A stretch of DNA of 59,093 nucleotides. Origin: Desulfosporosinus sp. GTDB taxonomy: Bacteria; Bacillota; Desulfitobacteriia; Desulfitobacteriales; Desulfitobacteriaceae. The DNA is taken from contig JAIMKP010000018.1 of the NCBI GenBank assembly GCA_020692355.1, positions 1 to 59,093 on the forward strand, written 5' to 3'. A model generated the notes under the pieces. That model saw only the letters and a program-made list of their open reading frames with translations. It was not told the origin of the DNA and did not search any database. Of this stretch, positions 39,401-48,009 are shown in pieces. Every line of letters begins with the position of its first letter. Within the stretch, counting starts at the first letter, position 1. A program made the translations under genes and the position numbers.

Positions 39401-40301
39401 ATTCATCCAAATCGGCGAGAAGCCCCTGTTGTTTTAACGCTTTCATCCCGAGCGTGGCTAAATCCATCAAGGTAACGGCTCTCTCTTTGACCGGAGCACC
39501 GTAGACGGATTCCCTTGTCGCCAAGTATTCCTCATAAGCTTTATGCATGCTCTCTGAGAAATCCCCAACGTCGATGTTTATCCCTTCAATTTTCGTAAGA
39601 AAGGTCGTATGCCGACAATGATCCGACCAATAGGTGTCGATCACACGAATTTCCGTTAACGTGGGATCACGGTGTTCCGTATCCCGGAAATACGTTTGGC
39701 AAAAGCGCAAGTCTTCCTCGCTCATGGCTAAGCCGTATTCCTCACGGAATGACTCAAGCTGAGCCAATGTCCAGCCCGTAAAGCCCTCCAAAATGGCCAC
39801 ATCTGCCGACGGAATGGTTTCCACATCCAGGCTTTCCGGCTTGTCCAAAAGCGCCTCCCGCGCTTCCACCGGGTTAATGCAATAATCTTTGATGCGTCCA
39901 AACTCGGCGTCACTGATCTCGCCGGCCACAACGATCACTTTGGCCGAGTAAATCTGCGGGCGCTCCTTTTGGGTCAACATCTGAATACATTGGGCTGCGG
40001 AATCCGCCCGTTGATCATATTGTCCAGGCAGATACTCCATAGCAAAAGCGCGGCTACCCTCTGGAATATCGAAGCGTTCATCATACACAAAATCGACCGG
40101 AGGCTCGGAAAAAATAAGGTACTTAGAATCTTTATACTCACCATCCGTAATTCCCTGCACATCATAACGATGAATCAGGCGCAGTCTCTTCAGATTTCTA
40201 AGCCCAAGATTATCACACAAATCATGCAACAACCCTTGAGCTTCAACATCGTAACCCGGCCTTTTTTCGACGAATATCCGTCTGACGTGGTTTAAACTCA
40301 T
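36483..40301 (-). CDS. purL: Phosphoribosylformylglycinamidine synthase, single-chain
   Basis: 1,272-residue FGAM synthase for the fourth step of purine synthesis, with synthetase and glutaminase in one chain. IDTYWSDHCRHTTFLTKI near residue 225 and FKNETHNHPTEIEPFGG are synthetase motifs. DRIPKK... and GGKDSMSGTF mark the second half. The glutaminase end has FPGTNCEYDSARAF, catalytic GICNGFQA and LSHGEGRF. Most Bacilli split this into PurS/PurQ/PurL; the large form is usual in many Clostridia. Start after GGAGG. No other pur genes adjoin, and no purine riboswitch is visible; the promoter region has an inverted repeat. Confidence 0.95.
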   Translation of the reverse strand: MSLNHVRRIFVEKRPGYDVEAQGLLHDLCDNLGLRNLKRLRLIHRYDVQGITDGEYKDSKYLIFSEPPVDFVYDERFDIPEGSRAFAMEYLPGQYDQRADSAAQCIQMLTQKERPQIYSAKVIVVAGEISDAEFGRIKDYCINPVEAREALLDKPESLDVETIPSADVAILEGFTGWTLAQLESFREEYGLAMSEEDLRFCQTYFRDTEHRDPTLTEIRVIDTYWSDHCRHTTFLTKIEGINIDVGDFSESMHKAYEEYLATRESVYGAPVKERAVTLMDLATLGMKALKQQGLLADLDESDEINACSIVVEAEVDERPEEWLVMFKNETHNHPTEIEPFGGAATCLGGAIRDPLSGRTYVYQAMRVTGSGDPRVPLEKTLAGKLPQRKITTGAASGYSSYGNQIGLATGQVAEVYDEGFIAKRMEVGAVIAAAPRGNVRRQRPEPGDVVLLVGGRTGRDGCGGATGSSKEHTEESLFTCGAEVQKGNPPTERKIQRLFRNPEVSRMIKRCNDFGAGGVSVAIGELTEGLDIWLDRVPKKYEGLDGTELAISESQERMAVVVAPEHVEAFVAHALEENLEATQVAEAKETNRLRMLWRDKAIVDISRDFLNTNGIQQRAEVKVRLPQRELDYFHGLPIEVKKAGRSLHVADVLDGEVLIQAWLANLGDLNVCSQKGLVERFDSSIGAGTILMPFGGRHQATPAEGMAAKLPVLHGETNTATLMTYGYNPQLAMWSPFHGAIYAVVEAVAKVVALGGDYRRIRLTLQEYFEKLGKDPEKWGKPFSALLGAFYAQKELGIPAIGGKDSMSGTFKDLHVPPTLVAFAVATVKANEVISQEFKAANHQIVLIPMKRDADEMPDFAGLKKNFAAVYHLIRTGSVHAAYTVRVGGLAAALSKMTFGNRVGALLEGTWSTESLFGPAYGSLLLEVREDVELSTALADVEYVRLGRTEAEAAIQVNGVRISLDEAWKAWSAPLEKVFPTQVQGIKEPQDIRYQKRNSQRPVLKIAKPRVLIPVFPGTNCEYDSARAFEKAGALVDTLVIRNLTPVDVEASIEILAKRVRQSQIVMLVGGFSAGDEPDGSGKFIATMLRNPRIKDAVMELLQTRDGLMLGICNGFQALIKLGLVPFGEIREMTEESPTLTYNTLGRHVSCMAQTKVSSVLSPWFSKMEPGEVHTVALSHGEGRFVAPEQVIQTLIQNGQVATQYVDLDGKPSGKVGHTPNGSFEAIEGITSPDGRILGKMGHSERTGSCVAINIPGNKYQPIFEGGVEYFR

Positions 40302-40310
40302 GGTGTCCTC

Positions 40311-40373
40311 CTGCCGTTACTGGTTTTAGATGATATATGTTTTTATAATAACGGCAGATCCATACATTGTAAA
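40311..40373 (-). promoter_or_regulatory. purL promoter with inverted repeat
   Basis: Minus strand TTTACA (40368-40373), 17 bases, TATTAT (40345-40350). Perfect arms CTGCCGTTA (40349-40357) and TAACGGCAG (40311-40319) flank the start-point. One arm sits in the promoter spacer and the other abuts the ribosome-binding site, suggesting an operator. Not a PurR box I recognise. Confidence 0.5.
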
Positions 40374-40434
40374 GATAATGACATAAATTGTTCGGAAGAG
40401 GCGTTCTTACGTCAAGTTGAATCTCGAATCATTC

Positions 40435-41781
40435 CTAAAGCGTATCAACCTTCAAAAAGTCCATTGCCAGGAAAGTACCGTTCCTCGACGTACCAAGGTA
40501 TATTTTATTAGCAAACTTATTAATGATTCCGAATCCATAACCACAGGAAATTTTCGTGGAAAAACCATTTAAAAAAACCATATTGGGCAGCTTATCCATT
40601 TCCATTCCCGGTCCTTCATCCGCTATGGTGACTCGAATACCCTTGTCAATTTTCCGGATCTGCATGATGCCATAGTTGGCATGCTTAATCACATTCGTTG
40701 CCGCTTCGGAAATGCAAAGCATTGCATGATTAATTTTTTCGGGACTGTACTTTTCTTGTTCAAGCACTTTATGAATTAATTCCCTGGCAGTGTTAACATC
40801 ACCAGGGTGTACAATTTTCACTTCCGTTAGTACGTTTCCTTCACAGGATATTGACTTGGATTTAGATTCATTAAGTAAGTTAAATTTCCCTTGAGTTACG
40901 GAATAAATAACGTCTTTATACACATTAAAGATTTTGTCTCGTTCCATTTTGCTCTTCTCAAGGTCCTCCTCCAGCATCCTCTTCTCATTAAATAACAAGT
41001 CACCGCCTTGGTTCACGATTTCTCCAAAAGCCTTAAATTCATCACCTGTTTTAATGTTTAACTTTTCGGGGTGATTCTGGTTTCCTAACGGTTTAGTAGA
41101 TTTCTTGATCGCCCTATAAGTCATATGAATCATTAATCCCAATCCGAATGCAAAAAGAAACAATGCCCATAATCCTAAACCCATTTCCAGTTTGATAATG
41201 CCTTTGGCTGTCATATTGACACGAACGATACCCACGGTTTGTCCATTGTTATCTTTAATTGGTGCGAAGCCAGAAAGAAAAGTGCCCCACTGATCTGTCT
41301 CAAAGTCATGGCCAGCTACCGGAGCGTTATTTGCATTTTCATTTTTTATTACTTCCTGGTCGATTACAGTATAATTATCACCAATATGGTGATGGTCTTT
41401 GGTATTATCTGCATCTACAACATATTCCCACTTATTTCCCACGTTTAATTTTCGTATAGTATAAATAGACTTAATACGGGAATTATTCTCTTTAAAAACT
41501 TGGAGCAAGCGTTGGATTTTACGGTATTCTACACTATTCTCGTCAGGATGTGTTTGTAATCGGTTATGTACCTGACCATCGATTAACGACGCTGCAGTCG
41601 CCGCCAAATTAGTCACTTCTAGTTGAAACGTTTCGTTAAACTTAAACATGTGGTGAAAGATATAATAATACGAACCTAATATGGAGAGAAGAATTAAACT
41701 GAGGTAAATAGCTACCTTGAAAGTCATTTTCCTTCTAATACTGCCTTGATACCACATTCTTAATTTACTTAAGTTGCCCAT
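40435..41781 (-). CDS. Membrane CACHE-domain sensor with RsbW-like kinase domain
   Basis: 448-residue protein. TM1 (~20-45) and TM2 (~200-222) bracket an extracellular CACHE-like sensor (SIYTIRKLNVGNKWEYVVDA). A HAMP-like/linker region and a long helix (~255-290) follow. The last ~130 residues are a GHKL domain of the SpoIIAB/RsbW/RsbT type: N-box CISEAATNVIKHANYG, G1 IADEGPGMEM, and a late glycine-rich SCGYGFGIINKF. No phospho-acceptor His dimerisation motif is seen, so it probably phosphorylates a STAS protein. Last gene of the riboswitch operon; the STAS protein is encoded just upstream. Confidence 0.85.
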   Translation of the reverse strand: MGNLSKLRMWYQGSIRRKMTFKVAIYLSLILLSILGSYYYIFHHMFKFNETFQLEVTNLAATAASLIDGQVHNRLQTHPDENSVEYRKIQRLLQVFKENNSRIKSIYTIRKLNVGNKWEYVVDADNTKDHHHIGDNYTVIDQEVIKNENANNAPVAGHDFETDQWGTFLSGFAPIKDNNGQTVGIVRVNMTAKGIIKLEMGLGLWALFLFAFGLGLMIHMTYRAIKKSTKPLGNQNHPEKLNIKTGDEFKAFGEIVNQGGDLLFNEKRMLEEDLEKSKMERDKIFNVYKDVIYSVTQGKFNLLNESKSKSISCEGNVLTEVKIVHPGDVNTARELIHKVLEQEKYSPEKINHAMLCISEAATNVIKHANYGIMQIRKIDKGIRVTIADEGPGMEMDKLPNMVFLNGFSTKISCGYGFGIINKFANKIYLGTSRNGTFLAMDFLKVDTL

Positions 41782-41814
41782 CTTACCCGCCTCACAAGTT
41801 GAACAAATCCCAAC

Positions 41815-42138
41815 TTACGCATTCTTGATCTGAAAAACTTTCTCACCAAATATTTCCGGTAAACCAAGGATTTCAAAAACCTCAAACACACCTGGCGGAA
41901 TATTCCTGATAGTCGCAGTTACTCCTTCAGAATTCAGTTTTCTCAGGATTTTACTTATTGTGCCTATACCTGTAGAATCGACAAAAGTAACCTTGTCAAA
42001 ATCCAAGTTCACCTCATGAATATCTATAAGTTTATTCACAGATGTCTGAATTGATTCAACGGTGGAAATATCTAGAACCCCGTCAAAATGGAGCGTAGCC
42101 ACTTCATTGGCGATTTTCGTTTTAACTTTAAGCAGCAT
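41815..42138 (-). CDS. STAS-domain anti-sigma antagonist-like protein
   Basis: 107-residue SpoIIAA/RsbV-like protein with the phosphorylatable Ser in FVDSTGIGTISKIL. GVLDISTVESIQTSVN closely matches GILDISTVEAFKSSVN in the STAS domain of the first HD-GYP protein of the operon. The ATG at 42138 has AGGAGG upstream (longer spacing); the longest ORF starts 14 codons earlier inside fapA. Expected to be phosphorylated by the RsbW-like kinase and dephosphorylated by the PP2C phosphatase. Confidence 0.88.
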   Translation of the reverse strand: MLLKVKTKIANEVATLHFDGVLDISTVESIQTSVNKLIDIHEVNLDFDKVTFVDSTGIGTISKILRKLNSEGVTATIRNIPPGVFEVFEILGLPEIFGEKVFQIKNA

Positions 42139-42157
42139 TTCCCTATGATCCTCCTTC

Positions 42158-44053
42158 TTATTTCTGGGCAATCCCTTCAAGCTTTATGTGACCGCCCTCA
42201 TCCACCCATGCCCGTAAGTAACGGTTATTCTCTTGAATAAGGAGACGTTCGGTACCGTGTTCTAATATTACTCCCGGATGAACAAATTTAGCTTCCAAGC
42301 AGCAATTGTCCAGCAACTGAATGTTAACTCCCGAATCACCAGTCGGTGAACCAAGCTCCCATATTTTTATTTTGTCCCGGGCCATAAGCCGACCACCTCT
42401 AACTTTGCCGTAGGGAATCAAAATACTACCTCCAGCTTCCAGTTCCGAAGCAATACTGCCCGGTCCCGTAACAATGATATCTCCGGTGGTCCTTAGAACA
42501 CTATTTTGTACGTAATTTACTGTAATATTAACTTTAGTAGAAATTAGCCACTCTTCCGTTTCAACTGCCTTCTGTACCTTGGCAATAAGTAGCTCAACTT
42601 CTGTTTGTTCTTTAATACGCAAAGGCCCTAAGTTGCAAAGTTTTTCCTTCAATTCTGTGGCAACTTCCGTAAGCATCGGGTCCAGTGCTTTGTTTACCTT
42701 AGATAAGGCCTGGACAAAAGCCTTTATTATCTTTGGTATATCTTTATACTTGAAATCAATCAACAGCTGAACAAGTTGCCCTTCACCTTTGGCCTTTAGA
42801 TCAGCAGTGGAAAAAGCCGGCTGATTCTTTAGAATCCTTGCGGCGTTGAACATACTTTCAAGACGGTCTTGGAGTACACGGAGCATCTGCAAGATCTGCT
42901 TATAGTTTACTGACAGACCACCCGCTTGAATCCTAGCCGTGATAGCATTATTATGAATTGTGACTTCCCGGTTGGCAAACAGGGTAGCAAGCCTAGCATC
43001 TCCCCATAGTTCAATGCTTCCCCCCGCGTCAACGCTAAAGCTGTCTAACACACTCCCAGTGATAATAATATTTCCTTTAAATCTTATGTTTCCTGTATAA
43101 ATCCCCACATCGCCGTTAACAACATAAACGGGATCAACCGATAGATACTTGCGAACGGAGCCTTCCAAGACCGGTTTACCTGAGATTGCAGCCATAGCCA
43201 CTGTTCCATCATTAATTAAATGTACTCCTCCTTTAATAAGAATGGGTTCGTCTTTAGGTTGGCGTGGAGGAACACTCTCTCCTGTAACATCTATCCCTGG
43301 ATATCCAGTTACCGGAGGTTGTTTTACAGCCAAGACCTCACCGATTGAAACCGATATGACATTTCCACTTTGAAAGTAACTATCTTGGTTAGCAACTCTA
43401 TTTTGGAAAGTATAAACAATTTTGGAATCCTGTACCCCGGTTGGTTTCTGACCCACCGCAGCCACTATGGAGATGTTCTTTCCTTGAAAAGCAACTGCTT
43501 TTTGAATCGCATCTTCCCTAATGCCAAAAATGACCTTGTTCTCGTGTAGTACATCCAGCACTTGCTGGAGCCCGACCTCCGGCCATATCTCCTGTTGGTA
43601 CTTCGCCGAAATACATACCTCCAACGATGGGGGAATATCCTCGATAGAATACCGTTTGCCGGGTTTTTTGCGTAGAGTTAATAATGCTTTCATTTTGTCT
43701 TTTGATATTTCAAGATCGAGCGAAAAAAATGGCTCCGTATTAATAACCGATACCTCAATATGGTCATCTTCATTGACAACAGTAGGGCTGGTTAGTTTTT
43801 CACCGTTGATCAGAACTTCTACATTCGCTCCTCGGCTTATTGTGGGAAATTTACCGAACCCTTTGGGATTAGATACTATGACCTGGCCGTTACTAAGCAT
43901 AACAGAACCGTTCCGGTCTTCCTCATTAGTTCCTTGATCTGCAGACCTGCCAACCAGCCTTATTGAATTTGCTTTATCTTTGTCTTTCAAGTCTTTTACA
44001 AAACTCCCCCCGCGGGTTTGCACTTCTACAGTTGAGACTTTCTCGAAAGCCAT
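42158..44053 (-). CDS. FapA (DUF342) family protein
   Basis: 631-residue DUF342/FapA protein. A beta-rich polymer-like domain lies near the middle (NGDVGIYTGNIRFKGNIII, DAGGSIELWGDARLATLFA), followed by a helical segment (~400-500) and a second beta part (TGPGSIASELEAGGSILIP). The N-terminal ~90 residues carry a KH/Jag-N-like portion. FapA-like proteins are linked to polar or flagellar assembly in Vibrio, and the function in Clostridia is unknown. ATG at 44053 follows GGGGGGTG. Confidence 0.8.
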   Translation of the reverse strand: MAFEKVSTVEVQTRGGSFVKDLKDKDKANSIRLVGRSADQGTNEEDRNGSVMLSNGQVIVSNPKGFGKFPTISRGANVEVLINGEKLTSPTVVNEDDHIEVSVINTEPFFSLDLEISKDKMKALLTLRKKPGKRYSIEDIPPSLEVCISAKYQQEIWPEVGLQQVLDVLHENKVIFGIREDAIQKAVAFQGKNISIVAAVGQKPTGVQDSKIVYTFQNRVANQDSYFQSGNVISVSIGEVLAVKQPPVTGYPGIDVTGESVPPRQPKDEPILIKGGVHLINDGTVAMAAISGKPVLEGSVRKYLSVDPVYVVNGDVGIYTGNIRFKGNIIITGSVLDSFSVDAGGSIELWGDARLATLFANREVTIHNNAITARIQAGGLSVNYKQILQMLRVLQDRLESMFNAARILKNQPAFSTADLKAKGEGQLVQLLIDFKYKDIPKIIKAFVQALSKVNKALDPMLTEVATELKEKLCNLGPLRIKEQTEVELLIAKVQKAVETEEWLISTKVNITVNYVQNSVLRTTGDIIVTGPGSIASELEAGGSILIPYGKVRGGRLMARDKIKIWELGSPTGDSGVNIQLLDNCCLEAKFVHPGVILEHGTERLLIQENNRYLRAWVDEGGHIKLEGIAQK

Positions 44054-44072
44054 GCTTTCACCCCCCAAGGAC

Positions 44073-45287
44073 TCATCCCACTTTTAAACACGCGAAGGTA
44101 ATGTCATCCTCCTGCTGACAATTTCCGATATACTGGCTAACATGAATCGTTAAACTGTCAACGATTTGCTGTGCGCCAAAAAGAGAATTCTTGCTTACGA
44201 CGTCAACAATATTGTTTAACCCGAATTGTTCACCGCTAGAGTTAGTAGCTTCTGTTACGCCGTCGCTATAAAAGAGTACAACATCACCGGCCATCAACTG
44301 CACCCCTATTAATTGGTATTTTTTATTTTCAATGCCCCCAATGTAAGCACCTTTAACTTTCAATAACTCATATTGACCGGTTGCACTATGAAATACAAGT
44401 GGAGGAAGATGTCCGGCATTGGCTAAAAGAAGAATTTTCTTTACAGGCTCATAAAGAGCATAATGTAATGTTACAAAAGTTTCTCGTTCAACCAAGTCAC
44501 GATAAAGGGTATTATTGACTTCTTCAAGCACCACATGGGGTTGGACACCGCTCTTAGCTATTGTACTTAAAGTTACCCTTGTCATAGCCATCCATAAAGC
44601 CGCCGGGATTCCTTTTCCCATGACATCCCCCAACGCAATTCCCACCAACTTGTTTTGAGTTTGAAATATATCCAGATAATCGCCTCCCACTTCATGGGCA
44701 GTTATCGATTGAAAGGCAATAGAGCTACCCTCGGGTTGAAGTGCTTTCTTGGGCAAGAAAGAGGTTTGGATTTGCTTAGCAATCTCCAACTCTTTGCTGA
44801 GACGCTTGTGATTAGAACCGGAGAAATTCCGGTAATTATGTAGCCCTTGAGCCAAGTCGGCGGCGATTAAAGTAACTAAAGAAACAATGTGTTTACCAAT
44901 ATCCCTATTAACAAACCAGAGACAAATAGCCCCAACTACATCCCCATGGCTGGAGAGTTGCGTAGCGAGAGACAATAATCTTTGTTTTTTGATATTTACC
45001 TGTGATTTCTGCCAGTTCAAAGCTCCTTTTCTTTCCATAGCCTGGATGGCTGCCTTAAAATCCAAAGTTGGAAGATCAGGGGGCAAGTTGTCCTCACCTA
45101 CAGAAAAAGCCAGTCGTTGCTGACCGACTCCGCCGTTAGGCCTTGCCAACCAAATGCTGCAGCAAGCCATCTGTAGATTTCTGCACAGTTGCTGCGCAAT
45201 CTGTTCAAATACTTCAGGTTCTTCAGGCGCCTTGAGTAATAAAGAACAGACTTGGTAAAGGAGTTTTTCCTCCTTCACTTCCGACAT
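44073..45287 (-). CDS. SpoIIE-type PP2C phosphatase with GAF-like domain
   Basis: 404-residue protein. The N-terminal ~160 residues look like a GAF sensor domain. After the linker KELEIAKQIQTSFLPKKALQ comes the PP2C domain with AHEVGGDYLDIF, IALGDVMGKGIPAALWMAM, NAGHLPPLVF, LFYSDGVTEATN and QEDDITFACL; the metal-binding Asp residues are present. It should dephosphorylate STAS partners. ATG at 45287 overlaps the preceding stop (TGATG), coupling it to the HD-GYP gene. Confidence 0.9.
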   Translation of the reverse strand: MSEVKEEKLLYQVCSLLLKAPEEPEVFEQIAQQLCRNLQMACCSIWLARPNGGVGQQRLAFSVGEDNLPPDLPTLDFKAAIQAMERKGALNWQKSQVNIKKQRLLSLATQLSSHGDVVGAICLWFVNRDIGKHIVSLVTLIAADLAQGLHNYRNFSGSNHKRLSKELEIAKQIQTSFLPKKALQPEGSSIAFQSITAHEVGGDYLDIFQTQNKLVGIALGDVMGKGIPAALWMAMTRVTLSTIAKSGVQPHVVLEEVNNTLYRDLVERETFVTLHYALYEPVKKILLLANAGHLPPLVFHSATGQYELLKVKGAYIGGIENKKYQLIGVQLMAGDVVLFYSDGVTEATNSSGEQFGLNNIVDVVSKNSLFGAQQIVDSLTIHVSQYIGNCQQEDDITFACLKVG

Positions 45288-46360
45288 CACAGTTCACCTT
45301 CTTCTAATATCCGGATTATGTAGAAGTCCGGATTTGAAGCCAACTCCATCTCATAAGGGGGAATAATTCTGTTCCCCTGCGAGTTCACCAGCAACCTCAC
45401 TTTAGGCCTTGTTGGGTATTCTCTGAAAGTTTCCACAACCACAGCTTTCTCCTGTGTATTTAACATGACCAATGTTCCGACCGGAAAAAGGGCAATGGTA
45501 TATATAAAATGCTCTACGACTTCAGGGGCAAAGAATTTTCCGCTGTTGGCAATGATTAATTCCACAGCTTGCAATGGCGAAAGGCGTGCGCGACCAGCCC
45601 TACCGCAGGTTAATCTGTCATATATATCTGCAACTGTGACAATTCGCGCAAATTCATTAACTTCATCCCCGCGCAACTGTCGTGGATATCCTGTGCCATC
45701 GTAGTGCTCGTGGTGCTGGAGAGCAACATGGGCAACCTGCAAACTAAGACTTTCTATTTTACGCAGGATATGGAATCCGATAGTCGTATGTTCCTCGAAT
45801 AATTCTTCTTCTTCATCAGTTAACGGTGTAGTCTTAATCAGCATATTTTCCGGGACAGCCGTTTTTCCCACATCATGAAATAGCGCTCCAGCTCCCAGTA
45901 TTCTTAATTTATCCTTGCCAAAGCCCATTGTTATGGCGGTAATAAGGGAGAGAATGGCAACATTAACACTATGCCCAAAGGTGTAATCATTCATCGCACG
46001 TATATCAACCAAATTCACAATCAGGTCACGATTGTTCAGCAACTCATTGATGATATCATTAACCGCCTCATTAATTCTGGCAAGATTAAGCGAGGGATTC
46101 AGCCTAATGTTTTCCATAGTTTCTTTAGTACATTTTATTGCTTCTAACCTGGTCTTTTCGGAAACCACGTCATCGACTTGGATATCGCCCACGGACTCGT
46201 CAACTATATACAGAACAACTATGCCTAACTCTTTCAGCCTCTCAATATATCTTGGAGTTAATGCAACTCCCCTAGCCAACAACGTTTCCCCATTCGCCCC
46301 GTAAATGGTTCTGCCTACTTGCATTTGGGATTCAACTTTTTCAATCGGAACAACCCGCAT
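45287..46360 (-). CDS. HD-GYP c-di-GMP phosphodiesterase
   Basis: 357-residue protein. DUF3391-like N-terminal part, then HD-GYP: FGHSVNVAILSL, LFHDVGKTAVPE, EEHTTIGFHIL, HHEHYDGTGYPRQL and TVADIYDRLT. A short beta domain follows (NTQEKAVVVETFREYPTRPK). All catalytic motifs are kept. ATG at 46360 follows GGAAGGTG. Together with the first gene, it means two predicted c-di-GMP hydrolases lie behind one c-di-GMP riboswitch. Confidence 0.9.
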   Translation of the reverse strand: MRVVPIEKVESQMQVGRTIYGANGETLLARGVALTPRYIERLKELGIVVLYIVDESVGDIQVDDVVSEKTRLEAIKCTKETMENIRLNPSLNLARINEAVNDIINELLNNRDLIVNLVDIRAMNDYTFGHSVNVAILSLITAITMGFGKDKLRILGAGALFHDVGKTAVPENMLIKTTPLTDEEEELFEEHTTIGFHILRKIESLSLQVAHVALQHHEHYDGTGYPRQLRGDEVNEFARIVTVADIYDRLTCGRAGRARLSPLQAVELIIANSGKFFAPEVVEHFIYTIALFPVGTLVMLNTQEKAVVVETFREYPTRPKVRLLVNSQGNRIIPPYEMELASNPDFYIIRILEEGEL

Positions 46361-46389
46361 ATCATCACCTTCCATAGTAATTATTAAAT

Positions 46390-47943
46390 TCAATCAGGTG
46401 ACCACTCGAACGTTTCTTTGCCACAAAGGTCGATCACGCCTAATATTGTAAAAAGCTTAAAGATATTTTGGGAGATATTCTTATAGCGGACAAAAATATT
46501 TCGTTCCCTAGATTTCTTGACTGCTTCAATTATCCCAGCTATCCCAGTTGAATCAACACAAGTAATCCCGCTAAAATTTATTTCTAAGCACTCTATTCCC
46601 TCAAAACAATTCACGCTGGACTTAAAAGCCTCCACTGTGGAAATGTCCAAGATCCCGGATAAGTTTAAGCTCCCCTTGTCATCCACAACATTGGCTTCAA
46701 TCTTTAAGACCCCTCCAGTAATAATTTTTCCGAACCTTTGATCTGCCTGATGCTTAGACCTATGAGAACCATTAAAATCAATGGCGTTAATCGATAGGGC
46801 AAGATCCTGACTCAAATCTACAATTTTTTCTTCTTTAAACCGGTTGCCTTGCTGATTATACATAACTCTTACAGTTGGACGAGTGGGCAGTACAGGTGAA
46901 ACTGCGATAACGGTTCCTATTTCCCCTGTGTTCAAAGTTACTGTGGAGTTTTCCGGATAGATATGTAAACAACACCTAAATGCATGCACAACGTCCGGGG
47001 AAAAATTCTGATTTATGCCCGAAAAAATCATTTCCAGGGCGTGATAAGGGGGTAAAGCCCGCCTGTAAGGACGGTCTTCCGTCAGGGCGTCATAAACATC
47101 CGCCAGTGCTACAATTTGGGCGTTTCGGTGAATTTCCTCTCCCTTTAACCCATCAGGGTATCCTTGCCCATCCCACCGTTCATGGTGTTGACGAACTACT
47201 TTGACTACTTCCTCAGGTAATTTACTCCAGCGTAACATTTGTTCACCACAAATTGGATGTTGTTTAATTAACTCAAATTCAGATGACGTTAAACCTGATG
47301 GTTTATTAAGTATTTCACTTGGAACACTTAGCTTGCCCCAATCGTGAAGAAGAGCTCCCAGAGCCAGATTATGAAGCGTTTCTTGGGTATAACCCGTCTG
47401 CATCCCAATCACTATCGCCAGTAACGTCACGTTAATGGAATGAATATAAGTAAGCTTATCGTACGTTTCTAGGGCGTTGAAGTAAACATAAGAGTATGAT
47501 TCATCCAATCGTGAGACTCCCACTTCTACAAGTGGGAGTGGTACCTCGTACTTTGCTTCGGTGGGGGTAGACTCCCCCACTGAAGTCTCGATGTTCAACT
47601 TTAGTTGAACGAGTTCACTTTCCATTTCTATAAGAATCTGGTTTAATATATCTTTCGCCTTAGATAGATAATCCGCACGAACTAAATTTGTTTCATAATA
47701 TAAGGGATTTATTAAATTCAATGCTTTATGATGTTCTCTTGATAGAGGTATATGAGGCCTGTTTGTCCAATTATATGTAACACTACTAACCTCTTGTTTA
47801 CGGATTACCTGCAGAATTTCCGGTGAAACAAGTTTGCCCTTTTCTAAGAGCAATCTACCCTGAGCGTCAAATAAATCTTGTTCTAAAGCTTGTCCTGTCG
47901 ATATTGAAACTTGTAAAGGTGTAATTTGGAAATTCAAGATCAT
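46390..47943 (-). CDS. HD-GYP phosphodiesterase with C-terminal STAS domain, carrying an in-frame repeat
   Basis: 517 residues, first gene of the operon. HD-GYP motifs: YIHSINVTLLAIVIG, LLHDWGKLSVPSEIL, HHERWDGQGYPDGLKG. Then a beta domain (NTGEIGTVIAVSPVLPTRPT) and a STAS domain (~410-517) with phosphosite CVDSTGIAGIIEA. Between the N-terminal region and the HD motif, about 39 residues (SELVQLKLNIETSVGES...VSRLD) are encoded by repeat copy A read antisense, and the frame stays open. ATG at 47943 follows GAGGGGG. The domain joined to STAS suggests direct coupling of c-di-GMP turnover to partner switching. Confidence 0.88.
   Translation of the reverse strand: MILNFQITPLQVSISTGQALEQDLFDAQGRLLLEKGKLVSPEILQVIRKQEVSSVTYNWTNRPHIPLSREHHKALNLINPLYYETNLVRADYLSKAKDILNQILIEMESELVQLKLNIETSVGESTPTEAKYEVPLPLVEVGVSRLDESYSYVYFNALETYDKLTYIHSINVTLLAIVIGMQTGYTQETLHNLALGALLHDWGKLSVPSEILNKPSGLTSSEFELIKQHPICGEQMLRWSKLPEEVVKVVRQHHERWDGQGYPDGLKGEEIHRNAQIVALADVYDALTEDRPYRRALPPYHALEMIFSGINQNFSPDVVHAFRCCLHIYPENSTVTLNTGEIGTVIAVSPVLPTRPTVRVMYNQQGNRFKEEKIVDLSQDLALSINAIDFNGSHRSKHQADQRFGKIITGGVLKIEANVVDDKGSLNLSGILDISTVEAFKSSVNCFEGIECLEINFSGITCVDSTGIAGIIEAVKKSRERNIFVRYKNISQNIFKLFTILGVIDLCGKETFEWSPD
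47503..47619 (+). repeat. Full structured repeat (copy A), inside an HD-GYP gene
   Basis: About 117 bp, plus orientation. Hairpin 1 ACTCCCACTT-CTAC-AAGTGGGAGT; hairpin 2 CTTCGGTGGGGG with CCCCCACTGAAG; hairpin 3 GTTCAAC-TTTA-GTTGAAC; end GAGTTCACTT. 117 is 39 codons, so the host frame survives. Resembles an IS200/IS605-type right end and TnpB guide-RNA scaffold; no transposase gene is attached. Confidence 0.85.
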
Positions 47944-48009
47944 CCACCCCCTCATATAAAGCAAATCATCACCACCTAGCAGGCAGTGACGACACTTACA
48001 AAAGCCTGT

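Noticed and set aside
40302-40434. Purine riboswitch ahead of purL
   Set aside because: No conserved aptamer core; only the inverted repeat and a promoter are visible.
47511-47620. Repeat copies as a CRISPR array
   Set aside because: Copies are 10-50 kb apart, not regularly spaced, and differ in length; no cas genes.
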